Source: Bacteroides bouchesdurhonensis
Lineage (GTDB): Bacteria > Bacteroidota > Bacteroidia > Bacteroidales > Bacteroidaceae
Direction: 5' to 3'
Length of the DNA stretch: 64,000 bases
Assembly (NCBI RefSeq): GCF_900155865.1
Contig: NZ_LT707006.1
Location: 3,264,577-3,328,576 of the forward strand
In this document: positions 55,500-64,000 of the stretch, in pieces
Layout: each line of letters begins with the position of its first letter
Position numbering within the stretch: position 1 is the first letter of the stretch
Made by a program: the position numbers and the translations under genes
Notes under the pieces: generated by a model
The model's input: the letters and a program-made list of their open reading frames with translations, nothing else
What the model was told of the DNA's origin: nothing
The model's database searches: none

Positions 55500-55943
55500 A
55501 TGAAAGTTATAAATAAAATTGGAGTATGGATGTTAAGCGTCTTTATGCTAACTACTTTATTGCAAAGTTGCGCTAAAGCCGATGACGAATTTGTGCATAG
55601 AACGAACACTATTTCACAAATGATTTGTAAAGCATCTCATGGTAGTGGTGAATTCAGAGGAGAAATATATGAGTATAATCAAAACGATGAATTAATGTCC
55701 GGTGAATTTACTCAGGAAGATATTGAGGGTGGTTATGGTCTGATTCTGTTTGCCATTCCTAAATCTTTGGAAGAGGATGTAAACTTAGCTAGTGTTTATC
55801 TGGTAGCAACAGTTACGTATGATGAATTTATCACCCCCTCTCTGACTGGTAAACATGATATTACAGGAGAAGGAATTATTATTTCTGTGAAATCCGGTGT
55901 TGGTACAACTCGCCGATATCGTGTCAGAGGCTATTATGAATAA
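55500..55943 (+). CDS. Small PUL lipoprotein of unknown family
   Basis: This 147-residue lipoprotein has lipobox LQSC (Cys about 24). The mature part of about 120 residues is acidic and predicted to be mostly beta-strand (GEFRGEIYEYNQ, VYLVATVTYDEFITPSL, GTTRRYRVRGYYE). No enzyme motif is visible. The place, directly after susD and before a DUF5018-like lipoprotein, is that of surface glycan-binding proteins. At this length it may hold a single beta-sandwich domain. I do not recognise a named family with certainty. Confidence 0.6.
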   Translation: MKVINKIGVWMLSVFMLTTLLQSCAKADDEFVHRTNTISQMICKASHGSGEFRGEIYEYNQNDELMSGEFTQEDIEGGYGLILFAIPKSLEEDVNLASVYLVATVTYDEFITPSLTGKHDITGEGIIISVKSGVGTTRRYRVRGYYE

Positions 55944-55970
55944 TGAGAATCATATTTAATACACTGTAAA

Positions 55971-57434
55971 ATGAAAATATTAAATTCAAAAATTATATTG
56001 GGAGCCATATTAGGTTGTACCCTATTCTTGGGATCTTGTGAAGAGAGCTTAAGTGAAAAATTGGGTCGTGAAGCTAATATCATGATCTCTTTCAAGGTAA
56101 CAGGTACAAGTGGGACAGTATTCAATTCTGCAATTGGCGAAAATGATATTAAGATCAAAGTCTCTCCTTATCTTGACGCTGCTGAAGAGTTGAAATCCGC
56201 TGTTCCTGTGTTTTATCTTTCCAAAGGAGCTACTGTTACTCCCGACCCGACCGAACCTCAGAATTTTGCTCAGGAAGGTGGAGTAAAATATACAGTTGTA
56301 TCGGAAGACAAATCTACAACGAAAGAATATACCGTAACTTGGACTGTTTCAGATAAAATGCCCTACGGCTCAGGATTTAGTTATGCCGAAATCGGAACAA
56401 AAAAGAGCTTTGTTGAGTTAGGGTATCCGGGAGAAGTAAATAACTTCAACCTACCGGATAGTAAACAATATGGTGATTTACAAATGTACCATGCTTATTG
56501 TGGTAACTATATTGTATTGCTGTCACGAGGTTATATAGCTACCGGCAATTCGGAACTTGGCATTAAAGTCGTTGATAAAACAACTTTAAGTGCCGCCGGT
56601 ACTCTGAATTTAGGTTCTATCTCACTAGCTGACTTGAAAATGATAACTTCTGATTATAAAGGAAGATGTGTGGGGGTTGTCGTAACGGGCAATGAGACTG
56701 AGTTTTTCTATTGGATTAAGCCAACAGATGTACCTGTATCTGTGGGTAAGATTGGTATAAGTATGGCTCCATCTACTAGTGACCTTTCAAATAACTTCCA
56801 GGTAGCCGGAGATATTACGGGAAATGCTTGGATCACAGCACTTGCCCCACGTGACAAAGACGGTACACACTATCGAATAAAAGTATCCGGAGGACGTTTA
56901 GCGTCTGAATATTCTACAATTAAAACAGGTTATGCAAGTAATGATTGTAGTCAATTTCAAATGATTTCACCATTGGATGATTCAGATCAGCCAACTTATG
57001 TCGTAGGGGATGCTGAAGGCACAGCAAATGCTGCGAACAGTGTTCATTGCTATGTTAATTCGTATGCAGGCTCAACACTGAATGTAATGCCTGCACTTTG
57101 GCAAAACACTTTGCAAACTTGGTGGGTAGGAACCGGATTCACTGTTGCTCGTGGAGGTGGTCGTGCTCCTGTAGTTTCTGCATTACCTATTAATGGTAAG
57201 AGTTATGTAGTCGTTACTAGTGGTACAGCTTGGTGGCACGCAGCTGCTGTGTTGAGTTCTGATCTGCAAACATTGGCACATGAGAATCTGAACATCGCTT
57301 ACGGAATAAATCGTGCTTGGAGCTTTGGTGCATGGGTAGACTGGTATTGGGATGAAGAGAACGAAGAAGCTTACTTGGCAGTATGGTTTGGTCGTCTCGG
57401 ACTCTATACCTACAAAATGACTTGTTTTGAATAA
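55971..57434 (+). CDS. DUF5018-like surface lipoprotein, putative glycan-binding protein
   Basis: A 487-residue lipoprotein with lipobox LGSC (Cys about 23). Residues 30-130 form a DUF5018-like Ig/BACON-type module (ISFKVTGTSGTVFN, YTVVSEDKSTTKEYTVTWTV), common in PUL surface glycan-binding proteins. The remaining 350 residues contain repeated beta-rich stretches rich in Trp and Gly (TWWVGTGFTVARGGGR, AWSFGAWVDWYWDEENEE), compatible with a beta-propeller ligand-binding part. It lies 27 bases after the small lipoprotein gene. It has no catalytic motif that I recognise. Binding is inferred from location. Confidence 0.65.
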   Translation: MKILNSKIILGAILGCTLFLGSCEESLSEKLGREANIMISFKVTGTSGTVFNSAIGENDIKIKVSPYLDAAEELKSAVPVFYLSKGATVTPDPTEPQNFAQEGGVKYTVVSEDKSTTKEYTVTWTVSDKMPYGSGFSYAEIGTKKSFVELGYPGEVNNFNLPDSKQYGDLQMYHAYCGNYIVLLSRGYIATGNSELGIKVVDKTTLSAAGTLNLGSISLADLKMITSDYKGRCVGVVVTGNETEFFYWIKPTDVPVSVGKIGISMAPSTSDLSNNFQVAGDITGNAWITALAPRDKDGTHYRIKVSGGRLASEYSTIKTGYASNDCSQFQMISPLDDSDQPTYVVGDAEGTANAANSVHCYVNSYAGSTLNVMPALWQNTLQTWWVGTGFTVARGGGRAPVVSALPINGKSYVVVTSGTAWWHAAAVLSSDLQTLAHENLNIAYGINRAWSFGAWVDWYWDEENEEAYLAVWFGRLGLYTYKMTCFE

Positions 57435-57478
57435 TACATTACAATTTATATGAAACTATAATATCTTGATTTTAGGTA

Positions 57479-57529
57479 CGGATTACATGGGAAACATGGT
57501 ATTTCATATACAAAAAACTGTGTAATCCG
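57479..57529. repeat. Inverted repeat in the gap before the second GHL10 gene
   Basis: CGGATTACA (57479-57487) and TGTAATCCG (57521-57529) form a 9-bp stem around a 33-base loop that itself holds CATG/CATG. No T-tract follows. It could be an internal processing or attenuation point in the long operon, or the scar of a small repeat. Confidence 0.45.
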
Positions 57530-57606
57530 CGCCTTCTAAAGAGAATTAAGTTCTATCTGCAACCAAAATTTCCCTTTGCAACAACAAATCAAATGAATCA
57601 AAAATC

Positions 57607-58902
57607 ATGAAAAAGTACTTTTTATTGCTTGCTTTAAGTTTCTTTGCCGTCGCTTGTAATACGGAAGAGAATAACACAGACAACAATGATGGAAAAGAGA
57701 TCCCTTTGGAACCGGGTAATTCCGGTAACAAAACCAATAAGCCTAAAGCTATCTGGATTGATGCACATGCTAACTTTAGCCGTTTTGCAACGAAATCTGC
57801 TATCACTTCTTATATGGAGAAAATAAAAGATACAGGTTTCAATGAAATCTATTTGGATGTAAAGCCCGGTATCGGTTATGCGTTATACGATAGTGATATT
57901 TTGCCTAAATTGGAAAAATGGGGAACAGAAACTGTTACCAGGGATTGGGATTACCTTAGCTTTTGGCTTGAAGAAGCGGAACGTTTGGATATTGATGTAA
58001 TTGCTTCCATATCGGCAATGGGATTCGGTTATACGAAAGATAAACAAGGAATCATTTATGACGATTCCCGATGGGATGGAAAAACCCAAGTAGAAATGAA
58101 AAACAGCGATCCGAATAATCTTGTCGATATTCGTAATCAGACGGACGTAGATGCCGCCATGCTAAATCCATGTTTACCGGAAGTACAAACTTATGTTATT
58201 TCTATCATAGAAGAAATAGTAACCAAATATCCCAAGTTGAAAGGTTTCAGCTTAGACTACTGTCGTTGGTATGGTGGTAACTATGGTTTTAGTGATGCAA
58301 CAATCCAAGCCTTTCAAACCTATAGCGGTGAAACCGTAACTACCAGAAATGATATAATTACCTCTACAGGAGGTATCGGACGTTTGTATAATAAATGGAT
58401 TGAATTCCGTTCAATGACCATAACCAATCTGATCACTAATATCAGTTCTAAAATTAAAGCTATCAATCCTGGTATAGAGCTTCATTTGTGGGCATCAGCC
58501 GATTGGGGTTCACGCTACAGTGTCGGACAAAACTGGGCTAGCAAATCATATTCTCCCACTGCCAGTTCCATATATACAGCAGACTATAGTAAAACTGGAT
58601 TTGCAGATCAATTGGATGTCTTTGTTTTAGGTGCTTATGCAGATGCAGTCTGGATTTCAGAAAATCCGGGATCTGTTTGGTCTGTAGAAAACTTCGTCAA
58701 TACCTATGACAACTATACAAAAGGAGATTGTAAAGTATATGGTTCCATTCCGGCCTATTCATACGATAATAAAGCAACATCTGACGCAGTTTATTTGTGT
58801 ATGAAACACACAGATGGTCTGATGGTTTTTGAGATATCTCATGTAATCAATAAAAATTCATGGTCTGCAATTAAGGAGGGCATTAATCGAGTAGAAAAAT
58901 GA
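57607..58902 (+). CDS. GHL10/alpha-amylase-like lipoprotein (second paralogue)
   Basis: This 431-residue lipoprotein (lipobox AVAC, Cys about 16) has a short Asn/Asp-rich tether and then a barrel clearly paralogous to the protein encoded at 49339. Shared blocks include IWIDAHANFSRFA, IYLDVKPG, RDWDYLSFWLEEAERL, SLDYCRW and HTDGLMVFEISHV. Lipidation suggests the outer surface, whereas the other copy is non-lipidated. Together they may act on opposite sides of the outer membrane on the same glycan. Catalytic residues cannot be assigned confidently. It overlaps the GH97 start by four bases (ATGA). Confidence 0.65.
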   Translation: MKKYFLLLALSFFAVACNTEENNTDNNDGKEIPLEPGNSGNKTNKPKAIWIDAHANFSRFATKSAITSYMEKIKDTGFNEIYLDVKPGIGYALYDSDILPKLEKWGTETVTRDWDYLSFWLEEAERLDIDVIASISAMGFGYTKDKQGIIYDDSRWDGKTQVEMKNSDPNNLVDIRNQTDVDAAMLNPCLPEVQTYVISIIEEIVTKYPKLKGFSLDYCRWYGGNYGFSDATIQAFQTYSGETVTTRNDIITSTGGIGRLYNKWIEFRSMTITNLITNISSKIKAINPGIELHLWASADWGSRYSVGQNWASKSYSPTASSIYTADYSKTGFADQLDVFVLGAYADAVWISENPGSVWSVENFVNTYDNYTKGDCKVYGSIPAYSYDNKATSDAVYLCMKHTDGLMVFEISHVINKNSWSAIKEGINRVEK

Positions 58903-60875
58903 TGAAAAGAACACTTACACTATTATGTATCTTGTGCACATGCGTGGTCATTCAAGCTAAGAACTACCTTGTCAATTCACCGGATGGAAAAATCAAAGTA
59001 ACGGTAACAGCTGATACACAGCTAAGCTGGAGCATTGATTACAACGGAGAGCAGATTTTGAATCCCAGTGTGATGCAAATGAATATTAAGGGACAATCAG
59101 TACAACCGGGAGTAAATCCTTCGGTGATAAAAGCTAAGACAATCAAAGTCGATTCGGAACAAACAGCTGTTGTTCCAACTAAACAGCGGATTATCAGAGA
59201 TCAATATAATCAGCTGACTTTAACTTGCAAAGGTGGATATGCCGTAGTATTCAGGGTATACAATAATGGAGCGGCTTATCGGTTCGAAACAACATTCAAA
59301 TCCCCCCAAGTATATGTAAATAGTGAAACTGTTCAGCAAAACTGGATAGACGGTTGCAAAGCATACTGGCCTCGTGAGAAGAATCAGGAATATATCACTC
59401 ATTGCGAAGCTATTTTCGATGAATTAAACCTGAACTCTCTAACCAAAGAGATGAAAGGATATCTTCCCATTTACCTTTCTACCCCCAAAGGAACAAAAGT
59501 AGTGATAATGGAATCCGATCTTTTTGATTATCCCAACTTATTCCTGACGGGCGACCGGAACCGGACTCTTACGGGGGAATTTCCTCCTGTTGTGTTAAAG
59601 AGTGAGTTGAAAAAAGGAGCAGATCGTGATGAAGTTCTCCTTGAGAAGGCTTCCTATATTGCTGCTACTCAAGGGACAAGAACTTATCCTTGGCGAGTGT
59701 TGATGATTAATGAAGATGATAAAGCGGTGGTGGAAAACAATTTAGCTTATCAACTAGCCTCTCCTTCTGTTACAAATGATACAAAATGGATAAAACCGGG
59801 TAAAATATCCTGGGATTGGTGGAGCACTCTTAACGTATATGGAGTAGATTTTAAAGCTGGAGTAAATACCGATACCTATAAGTACTTCATTGATTTTGCT
59901 TCGAAGTATGGTATTGAATATGTCCTTTTAGATGAAGGTTGGTCAGCAGGAACTTGGAATATCAAAGAGGCAATTCCCGAGTTGGATATACAAGAACTAG
60001 TACGTTACGGGAAAGAGAGAAATGTAGGCCTGGTATTATGGACTTTGTGGAATCCGCTCGATAAAGACTTGGAAGGTATTCTGGACATATACGAGAAATG
60101 GGGAATCAAAGGTATCAAAGTTGATTTCATGCAACGTTCTGATCAATATATGGTTAATTTCTACGAAAGAGTAGGAAAAGCAGCTATGGATCGTAAATTG
60201 TTGGTTGATTTTCATGGTTCTTTCAAACCTTCAGGGTTACAGAAAAAGTATCCGAACGTAATGACTTTCGAAGGAGTCTTAGGTATGGAACATGATAAGG
60301 ATTCGAGAGATATTAATCCGGTACACGACCTGATTCTTCCATTTACAAGAATGGCGGCCGGTCCAATGGATTATACTCCCGGTGCAGTAGGTAATGCAAC
60401 TGCTGAAGATTTTTATATCAACTTTGTACATCCTGTCAGTTTAGGCACTCGTGCACACCAGGCTGCACTTTATATTGTGTACGAAAGTCCGTTGCAAATG
60501 TTGGCAGATTCTCCATCAAATTACTATGGAGCTCCCGAATTTGCTTCCTTTATCTCACGCATACCGACTACTTGGGAGGACACCAAAGCAATCACAGCTA
60601 AAATCGGAGAGCAACTGGTTATTGCCCGCAGAAATGGCAAGAATTGGTATTTGGCAGGATTGACTGACTGGAATGCACGTACAGTTGAAGTGAAACTGGA
60701 TTTTCTAAATACGCCAAAATATAAAATGGAAGTTTTCAAAGACGGAATAAACGCCAATGTCCATGCCTCGGATTTTAAAACAGAAGAAGTAACAGTAAGC
60801 AAAGGAGAAATTATCAATATAACAATGGCTAAAGGTGGCGGTTGGGCAGCTATCCTCACACCGGTTGAATATTAG
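58899..60875 (+). CDS. GH97-family alpha-glycosidase, likely retaining alpha-galactosidase type
   Basis: A 658-residue exported enzyme with a signal peptide (to IQAK, about 21). It has an N-terminal beta-supersandwich (about 25-280), a catalytic barrel (KISWDWWSTLN onward) and a C-terminal beta-domain. GH97 splits into inverting alpha-glucosidases (SusB) and retaining alpha-galactosidases. The motif IKVDFM has an Asp at about 409 where retaining members carry the nucleophile, and MTFEGVLG has Glu at about 458 as probable acid/base. This points to the alpha-galactosidase type. Motifs LLDEGWS and GPMDYTPGA are family-typical. It is in an operon with the GHL10 gene (ATGA overlap). Confidence 0.85.
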   Translation: MMKRTLTLLCILCTCVVIQAKNYLVNSPDGKIKVTVTADTQLSWSIDYNGEQILNPSVMQMNIKGQSVQPGVNPSVIKAKTIKVDSEQTAVVPTKQRIIRDQYNQLTLTCKGGYAVVFRVYNNGAAYRFETTFKSPQVYVNSETVQQNWIDGCKAYWPREKNQEYITHCEAIFDELNLNSLTKEMKGYLPIYLSTPKGTKVVIMESDLFDYPNLFLTGDRNRTLTGEFPPVVLKSELKKGADRDEVLLEKASYIAATQGTRTYPWRVLMINEDDKAVVENNLAYQLASPSVTNDTKWIKPGKISWDWWSTLNVYGVDFKAGVNTDTYKYFIDFASKYGIEYVLLDEGWSAGTWNIKEAIPELDIQELVRYGKERNVGLVLWTLWNPLDKDLEGILDIYEKWGIKGIKVDFMQRSDQYMVNFYERVGKAAMDRKLLVDFHGSFKPSGLQKKYPNVMTFEGVLGMEHDKDSRDINPVHDLILPFTRMAAGPMDYTPGAVGNATAEDFYINFVHPVSLGTRAHQAALYIVYESPLQMLADSPSNYYGAPEFASFISRIPTTWEDTKAITAKIGEQLVIARRNGKNWYLAGLTDWNARTVEVKLDFLNTPKYKMEVFKDGINANVHASDFKTEEVTVSKGEIINITMAKGGGWAAILTPVEY

Positions 60876-60928
60876 CATAAAATTAGCAAACCGCTTACAC
60901 GTCTGATAAAAATAGAAAGGATTGGAAA

Positions 60929-62401
60929 ATGAAACAGAAACTAGTATTATTTTTATGTGTACTTCAATGGGGACTGTTGGTCTCTAATATACAGGCAGCA
61001 GTGAATCCTGTATGTTATTACGGGCAAGTATCATCCGCAGGCAAAGGCATAGCTAATGTGCCTGTGACCGATGGAACACAAATCGTCATAACCGACAAGC
61101 AAGGAAAGTACTCCATGACAAGTACTTCTGAGGTGGAATATATTTATATCACTCTTCCTGACGGATTTGAGGTGCCAATGAAAGATAAAGTGCCGGCTTT
61201 CTTTCAGAAAGTTCCTGCTAAGACATCAAAAAAAGTGCGTATGGATTTTGAATTAATCCGGTCAAAGGAAGATAATAAGAAACACATATTGGTCGTATGG
61301 GCAGACCCTCAAGTCTATTTTGATGAAGAAATGCCGCAAGTGCGTCAGGCTTCACAGGATGTTAAAGATTTATTAGCAACCAGTTATCCCGGACTACCGG
61401 CCTACGGAATTGTGTGCGGAGACATTATTGGCGATATCAATAAAAAGCCAAGCTATTTCTCACCGATGATTGATGCGATCTCAGAAACAAAAATTCCTTT
61501 CTTCTATGTAATCGGAAATCATGATTTAGATTTGAATGTCCGTTCCAACGAATATGCCCGTAGCACCTATAAATCTTATTTTGGTCCCACCTATTATTCA
61601 TTCAACAGAGGAAATGTGCATTACGTTATATTAGATGATATTTTCTTCCTGGCAAAAAGTTATCTATATGCAGGTTATCTGACCGAACAACAACTTCAAT
61701 GGCTAGAACAAGACTTGAAGCAAGTGACTCCGGGAAGTACAGTGGTAGTAGCTATACATATTCCGACTTATTCAAGAGAAGCCCGCAATAAAGAATGGGG
61801 TAAAGAATCGACAATGAAAGTAATGAATAATCGTTCTTCTCTTTACGAATTGCTTAAACCATATAATGCACATATTATGTCGGGACACGAACACTACAAT
61901 GAGAATTATATTCTGGCTGACAATCTTTACGAGCATGTACACGCTCCATTATCCACACTATTCTGGCAAGCACCATGGGCTTGCGACGGAACTCCGGGAG
62001 GATATGCGGTCTATGAATTTGATGAGGGTGAAGTTACTTGGTATTATAAGAGTGTGGGAAAAGACAGAAACTATCAGTTTGAACTTTATCCGGTAGGTGC
62101 CAGTCGTGATAAAAAAGATGCAATTGTAGCGAATGTTTGGAACTACGATTCAACCTGGAAAGTTAAGTGGTATGAAAATGGTATTGACAGAGGGGAAATG
62201 ACCCGTTATTCCGGTTATGATCCTGCAATTTACAATTACTGTGAGAAAAACAGTTCCACTTTCAAACATAAATATCTAGGAGCCGGTGTTACTGAACATT
62301 TGTTCTATGCGATTCCTCAAATAGAAGATTCCAATATTAAAGTGGAAGTAACCGATCATTGCGGAAAAGTCTATACACAGGAAATGAAACAATCTATGTA
62401 A
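60929..62401 (+). CDS. Secreted calcineurin-like metallophosphoesterase (first of two)
   Basis: This 490-residue exported protein has a signal peptide (to IQAA, about 24). An N-terminal carboxypeptidase-regulatory-like domain (VPVTDGTQIVITDKQGKYSM) is followed by the phosphoesterase core. Metal-ligand motifs in order: WADPQVYF (Asp), CGDIIGD, GNHDLD, VAIHIPTYS and SGHEHYNENY. A C-terminal beta-domain (NYDSTWKVKWYENG) completes the MetallophosN-core-C layout of Bacteroides proteins. It would cleave phosphomono- or diesters in the periplasm. The usual DxH start of the core is DPQ here, a substitution worth noting. Substrate unknown. Confidence 0.85.
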   Translation: MKQKLVLFLCVLQWGLLVSNIQAAVNPVCYYGQVSSAGKGIANVPVTDGTQIVITDKQGKYSMTSTSEVEYIYITLPDGFEVPMKDKVPAFFQKVPAKTSKKVRMDFELIRSKEDNKKHILVVWADPQVYFDEEMPQVRQASQDVKDLLATSYPGLPAYGIVCGDIIGDINKKPSYFSPMIDAISETKIPFFYVIGNHDLDLNVRSNEYARSTYKSYFGPTYYSFNRGNVHYVILDDIFFLAKSYLYAGYLTEQQLQWLEQDLKQVTPGSTVVVAIHIPTYSREARNKEWGKESTMKVMNNRSSLYELLKPYNAHIMSGHEHYNENYILADNLYEHVHAPLSTLFWQAPWACDGTPGGYAVYEFDEGEVTWYYKSVGKDRNYQFELYPVGASRDKKDAIVANVWNYDSTWKVKWYENGIDRGEMTRYSGYDPAIYNYCEKNSSTFKHKYLGAGVTEHLFYAIPQIEDSNIKVEVTDHCGKVYTQEMKQSM

Positions 62402-62485
62402 ATTATTGAAATCTTTGAATATAATAGATTACAATGATGAACAAACATTCAATACGATAAATCTATAAAATAAAAAATATGTATC

Positions 62486-63937
62486 ATGAAAATAAATAGA
62501 TTACGCATCTTTTTCATCTTTTTAATCGGTATCTGCCTGAGCTTCTCCACTCAGGCTGCCAATCCGGTCAAAATTCTTAAAGGGAAAGTAACTTGTGACG
62601 GTAAAGGAGTTCAAGGAATAATGGTCACCGACGGATATCGTTGTGTACAAACAGATGCTTCCGGGAAATATACTATCCCGACTTTAGGAGAAAGCCGTTT
62701 TGTATATATATGCACACCTTCCGGCTATCTAACTGATAGAAACGGCACCATTCCTTCATTCTATATTCCCGTAGACTACTCTAAAAAGCAGAACTATAAT
62801 TTTGATTTAAACAAGAATCCTAAGGATGACACTTCTCATGTTTTTATCGTTCAGGCTGATATACAAGTGACCACAAAAGAGGAATTAAAAATCTATCAGA
62901 ATGTGGTAAACGATTGCAAACAACTTCTTTCGTCTTATGCTCCCACCGATATTTTCGGAGTTGATTGCGGAGATATTGTGGGAGATCGTCCTGCTCTGTA
63001 TCCTGATTATCTGGAACGAGTAAAACAGTTGGATATCCCTATTTACCGGACAATGGGTAATCATGACATGAACTATGACGGACGGACGCACGAAACGTCT
63101 TACAAAACATTTGAAGAGCATTTCGGCCCTTCTTACTATTCATTCAATAAAGGAAATGCTCATTATGTGGTAGTAGACAATAATTTCTTTATCGGACGTG
63201 ATTATTTCTACATGGGCTATCTGGATGAAAAAACATTTTCCTGGCTTGAACAAGATTTATCTTTTGTCCCCGAAGGTTCACTTGTTTTCTTTATCATGCA
63301 CATACCTTCCCGTCAGACAGAAAAACAAGAAGCATTTTTGTATAATTATGCTATGATCGGCGATCAAATGGTAAACGCCGGAGCACTTCATGAAATGTTG
63401 AAACCCTATAAGGCTCATCTCATCACCGGACATACTCACTATAATCTAAATGTAGTATTCAACGACAATTTGATGGAACACAATACAGCAGCAGTCTGTG
63501 GTACTTGGTGGAAAGCTGATATTTGTCTGGACGGAACTCCGCGTGGATATGGCGTGTACGAAGTCGATGGAAAGGATGTGAAGTGGTATTATAAAAGTTC
63601 CGGTTTCCCTAGAGAACATCAATTTCGTACTTATCCCGTAGGTTCGTCCAAAGATTATCCATCAGATATTATAGCAAATGTATGGAACTGGGATAAACTA
63701 TGGAAAGTAGAATGGCTGGAAGACGGTAAACGAATGGGAGATATGGTTAAATATACAGGTTTGGATCCATATGCTTCAGTCGTATGTGCAGATAAGGAAA
63801 AGATGGTTTACACCTGGATTGCTCCAAAAGCCACCCAACATCTGTTTCGTGCCACTCCTCAAAATAAAAATGCCCGCATTGAAATTAAAGTAACCGACCG
63901 TTTTGGCAAAAAGTATATACAAACAGTTTCTAAATAG
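62486..63937 (+). CDS. Secreted calcineurin-like metallophosphoesterase (second of two)
   Basis: A 483-residue paralogue of the preceding protein with the same three-part layout. It has a signal peptide (to TQAA, about 25), a regulatory-like domain (GIMVTDGYRCVQTDASGKY) and the core with VQADIQVT (first Asp; DIQ in place of DxH), CGDIVGD, GNHDMN, IMHIPSRQ and TGHTHYN. The C-terminal beta-domain is NWDKLWKVEWLEDG. Tandem copies with diverged active-site surroundings suggest successive phosphoester cleavages or two related substrates. The gap to the first copy is 84 bases, without a terminator. Confidence 0.85.
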   Translation: MKINRLRIFFIFLIGICLSFSTQAANPVKILKGKVTCDGKGVQGIMVTDGYRCVQTDASGKYTIPTLGESRFVYICTPSGYLTDRNGTIPSFYIPVDYSKKQNYNFDLNKNPKDDTSHVFIVQADIQVTTKEELKIYQNVVNDCKQLLSSYAPTDIFGVDCGDIVGDRPALYPDYLERVKQLDIPIYRTMGNHDMNYDGRTHETSYKTFEEHFGPSYYSFNKGNAHYVVVDNNFFIGRDYFYMGYLDEKTFSWLEQDLSFVPEGSLVFFIMHIPSRQTEKQEAFLYNYAMIGDQMVNAGALHEMLKPYKAHLITGHTHYNLNVVFNDNLMEHNTAAVCGTWWKADICLDGTPRGYGVYEVDGKDVKWYYKSSGFPREHQFRTYPVGSSKDYPSDIIANVWNWDKLWKVEWLEDGKRMGDMVKYTGLDPYASVVCADKEKMVYTWIAPKATQHLFRATPQNKNARIEIKVTDRFGKKYIQTVSK

Positions 63938-63939
63938 AG

Positions 63940-64000
63940 ATGGAAAACAGAGCCTATGCTTTAGATGCTCTCCGGGGATATGCCATTATTACAATGGTAC
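63940..64000 (+). CDS. Start of a membrane acyltransferase-like protein, 5' part only
   Basis: The ATG lies two bases after the previous stop. The twenty visible codons encode ENRAYALDALRGYAIITM, which matches the conserved N-terminus (LDALRG) of integral membrane acyltransferases of the DUF5009/heparan-glucosaminide acetyltransferase-like type in Bacteroides. In PULs such proteins may acetylate amino sugars during degradation. The rest is outside the window, so the family call is tentative. Confidence 0.6.
   Translation, partial: MENRAYALDALRGYAIITMV

Overview
The window reads as chromosome of a gut Bacteroides close to B. thetaiotaomicron. The signs are three SusC/SusD-type systems and their glycoside hydrolases (two SusC/SusD pairs plus a host-glycan exoglycosidase cluster), a UpxY-headed capsule locus, promoters with the Bacteroides -7 element TAnnTTTG, and few Shine-Dalgarno sequences. 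From memory, and unchecked, B. thetaiotaomicron VPI-5482 has a similar sialidase/GH20/GH2 cluster next to one of its capsule loci.

Layout. (1) 1-1635: the end of grpE, then dnaJ and a terminator. (2) 1660-11184: a first polysaccharide utilisation locus (PUL). It has a GH50/agarase-like clan GH-A enzyme and a GH5 enzyme on +, converging on a SusD/SusC pair on -, with a divergent GxGYxYP-type putative glycoside hydrolase. The SusC lacks the usual N-terminal domain. (3) 11218-14249: an orphan tyrosine recombinase, an exactly phased four-site palindromic array upstream of it, an S1/P1 nuclease gene, and an 866-base gene-poor stretch with a perfect 16-bp hairpin. (4) 14250-33838: a capsule (CPS) locus, all on -, read from UpxY through Wza-like export protein, Wzz, WecA-type initiating transferase, Wzx flippase, a ThDP enzyme, an SDR, a pyruvyl transferase, a Wzy-type polymerase, two glycosyltransferases, the UDP-L-FucNAc genes fnlA-fnlC-fnlB, a FucNAc transferase and an RmlC/WxcM-like cupin. 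No upxZ is seen. (5) 33914-47556: a host-glycan exoglycosidase cluster on -: GH33 sialidase, GH20, a remnant of a sialate O-acetylesterase, GH2 beta-mannosidase, two GH20 enzymes and GH2 beta-galactosidase, ending in a strong terminator. (6) 47608-64000: on +, a decayed nanT-like transporter tail and an intact AGE-family epimerase of higher G+C. These are fused head to tail to a second PUL: GHL10-like enzyme, SusC, SusD, two surface lipoproteins, a second GHL10 paralogue, GH97, two tandem metallophosphoesterases, and the start of a membrane acyltransferase.

How the parts work together. Cluster 5 can strip sialic acid, galactose, N-acetylhexosamine and mannose from N-glycans or mucin glycans. 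The AGE epimerase would convert released amino sugars, but its transporter is broken here. PUL 2 combines alpha-galactosidase-type chemistry with two exported phosphoesterases, so a phosphate-bearing glycan is a reasonable guess for its substrate. The CPS locus should make a Wzx/Wzy-type capsule containing N-acetyl-L-fucosamine and probably a pyruvate ketal. No hybrid two-component regulator, ECF sigma/anti-sigma pair or SusR-like gene is visible for either PUL.

Best candidates for something undescribed: the 22-bp-phased palindromic array at 12362-12440, the phosphoesterase/GHL10/GH97 PUL, and the ThDP-SDR-pyruvyltransferase trio in the capsule locus. All functional assignments rest on motifs and family resemblance read by eye, without database searches.
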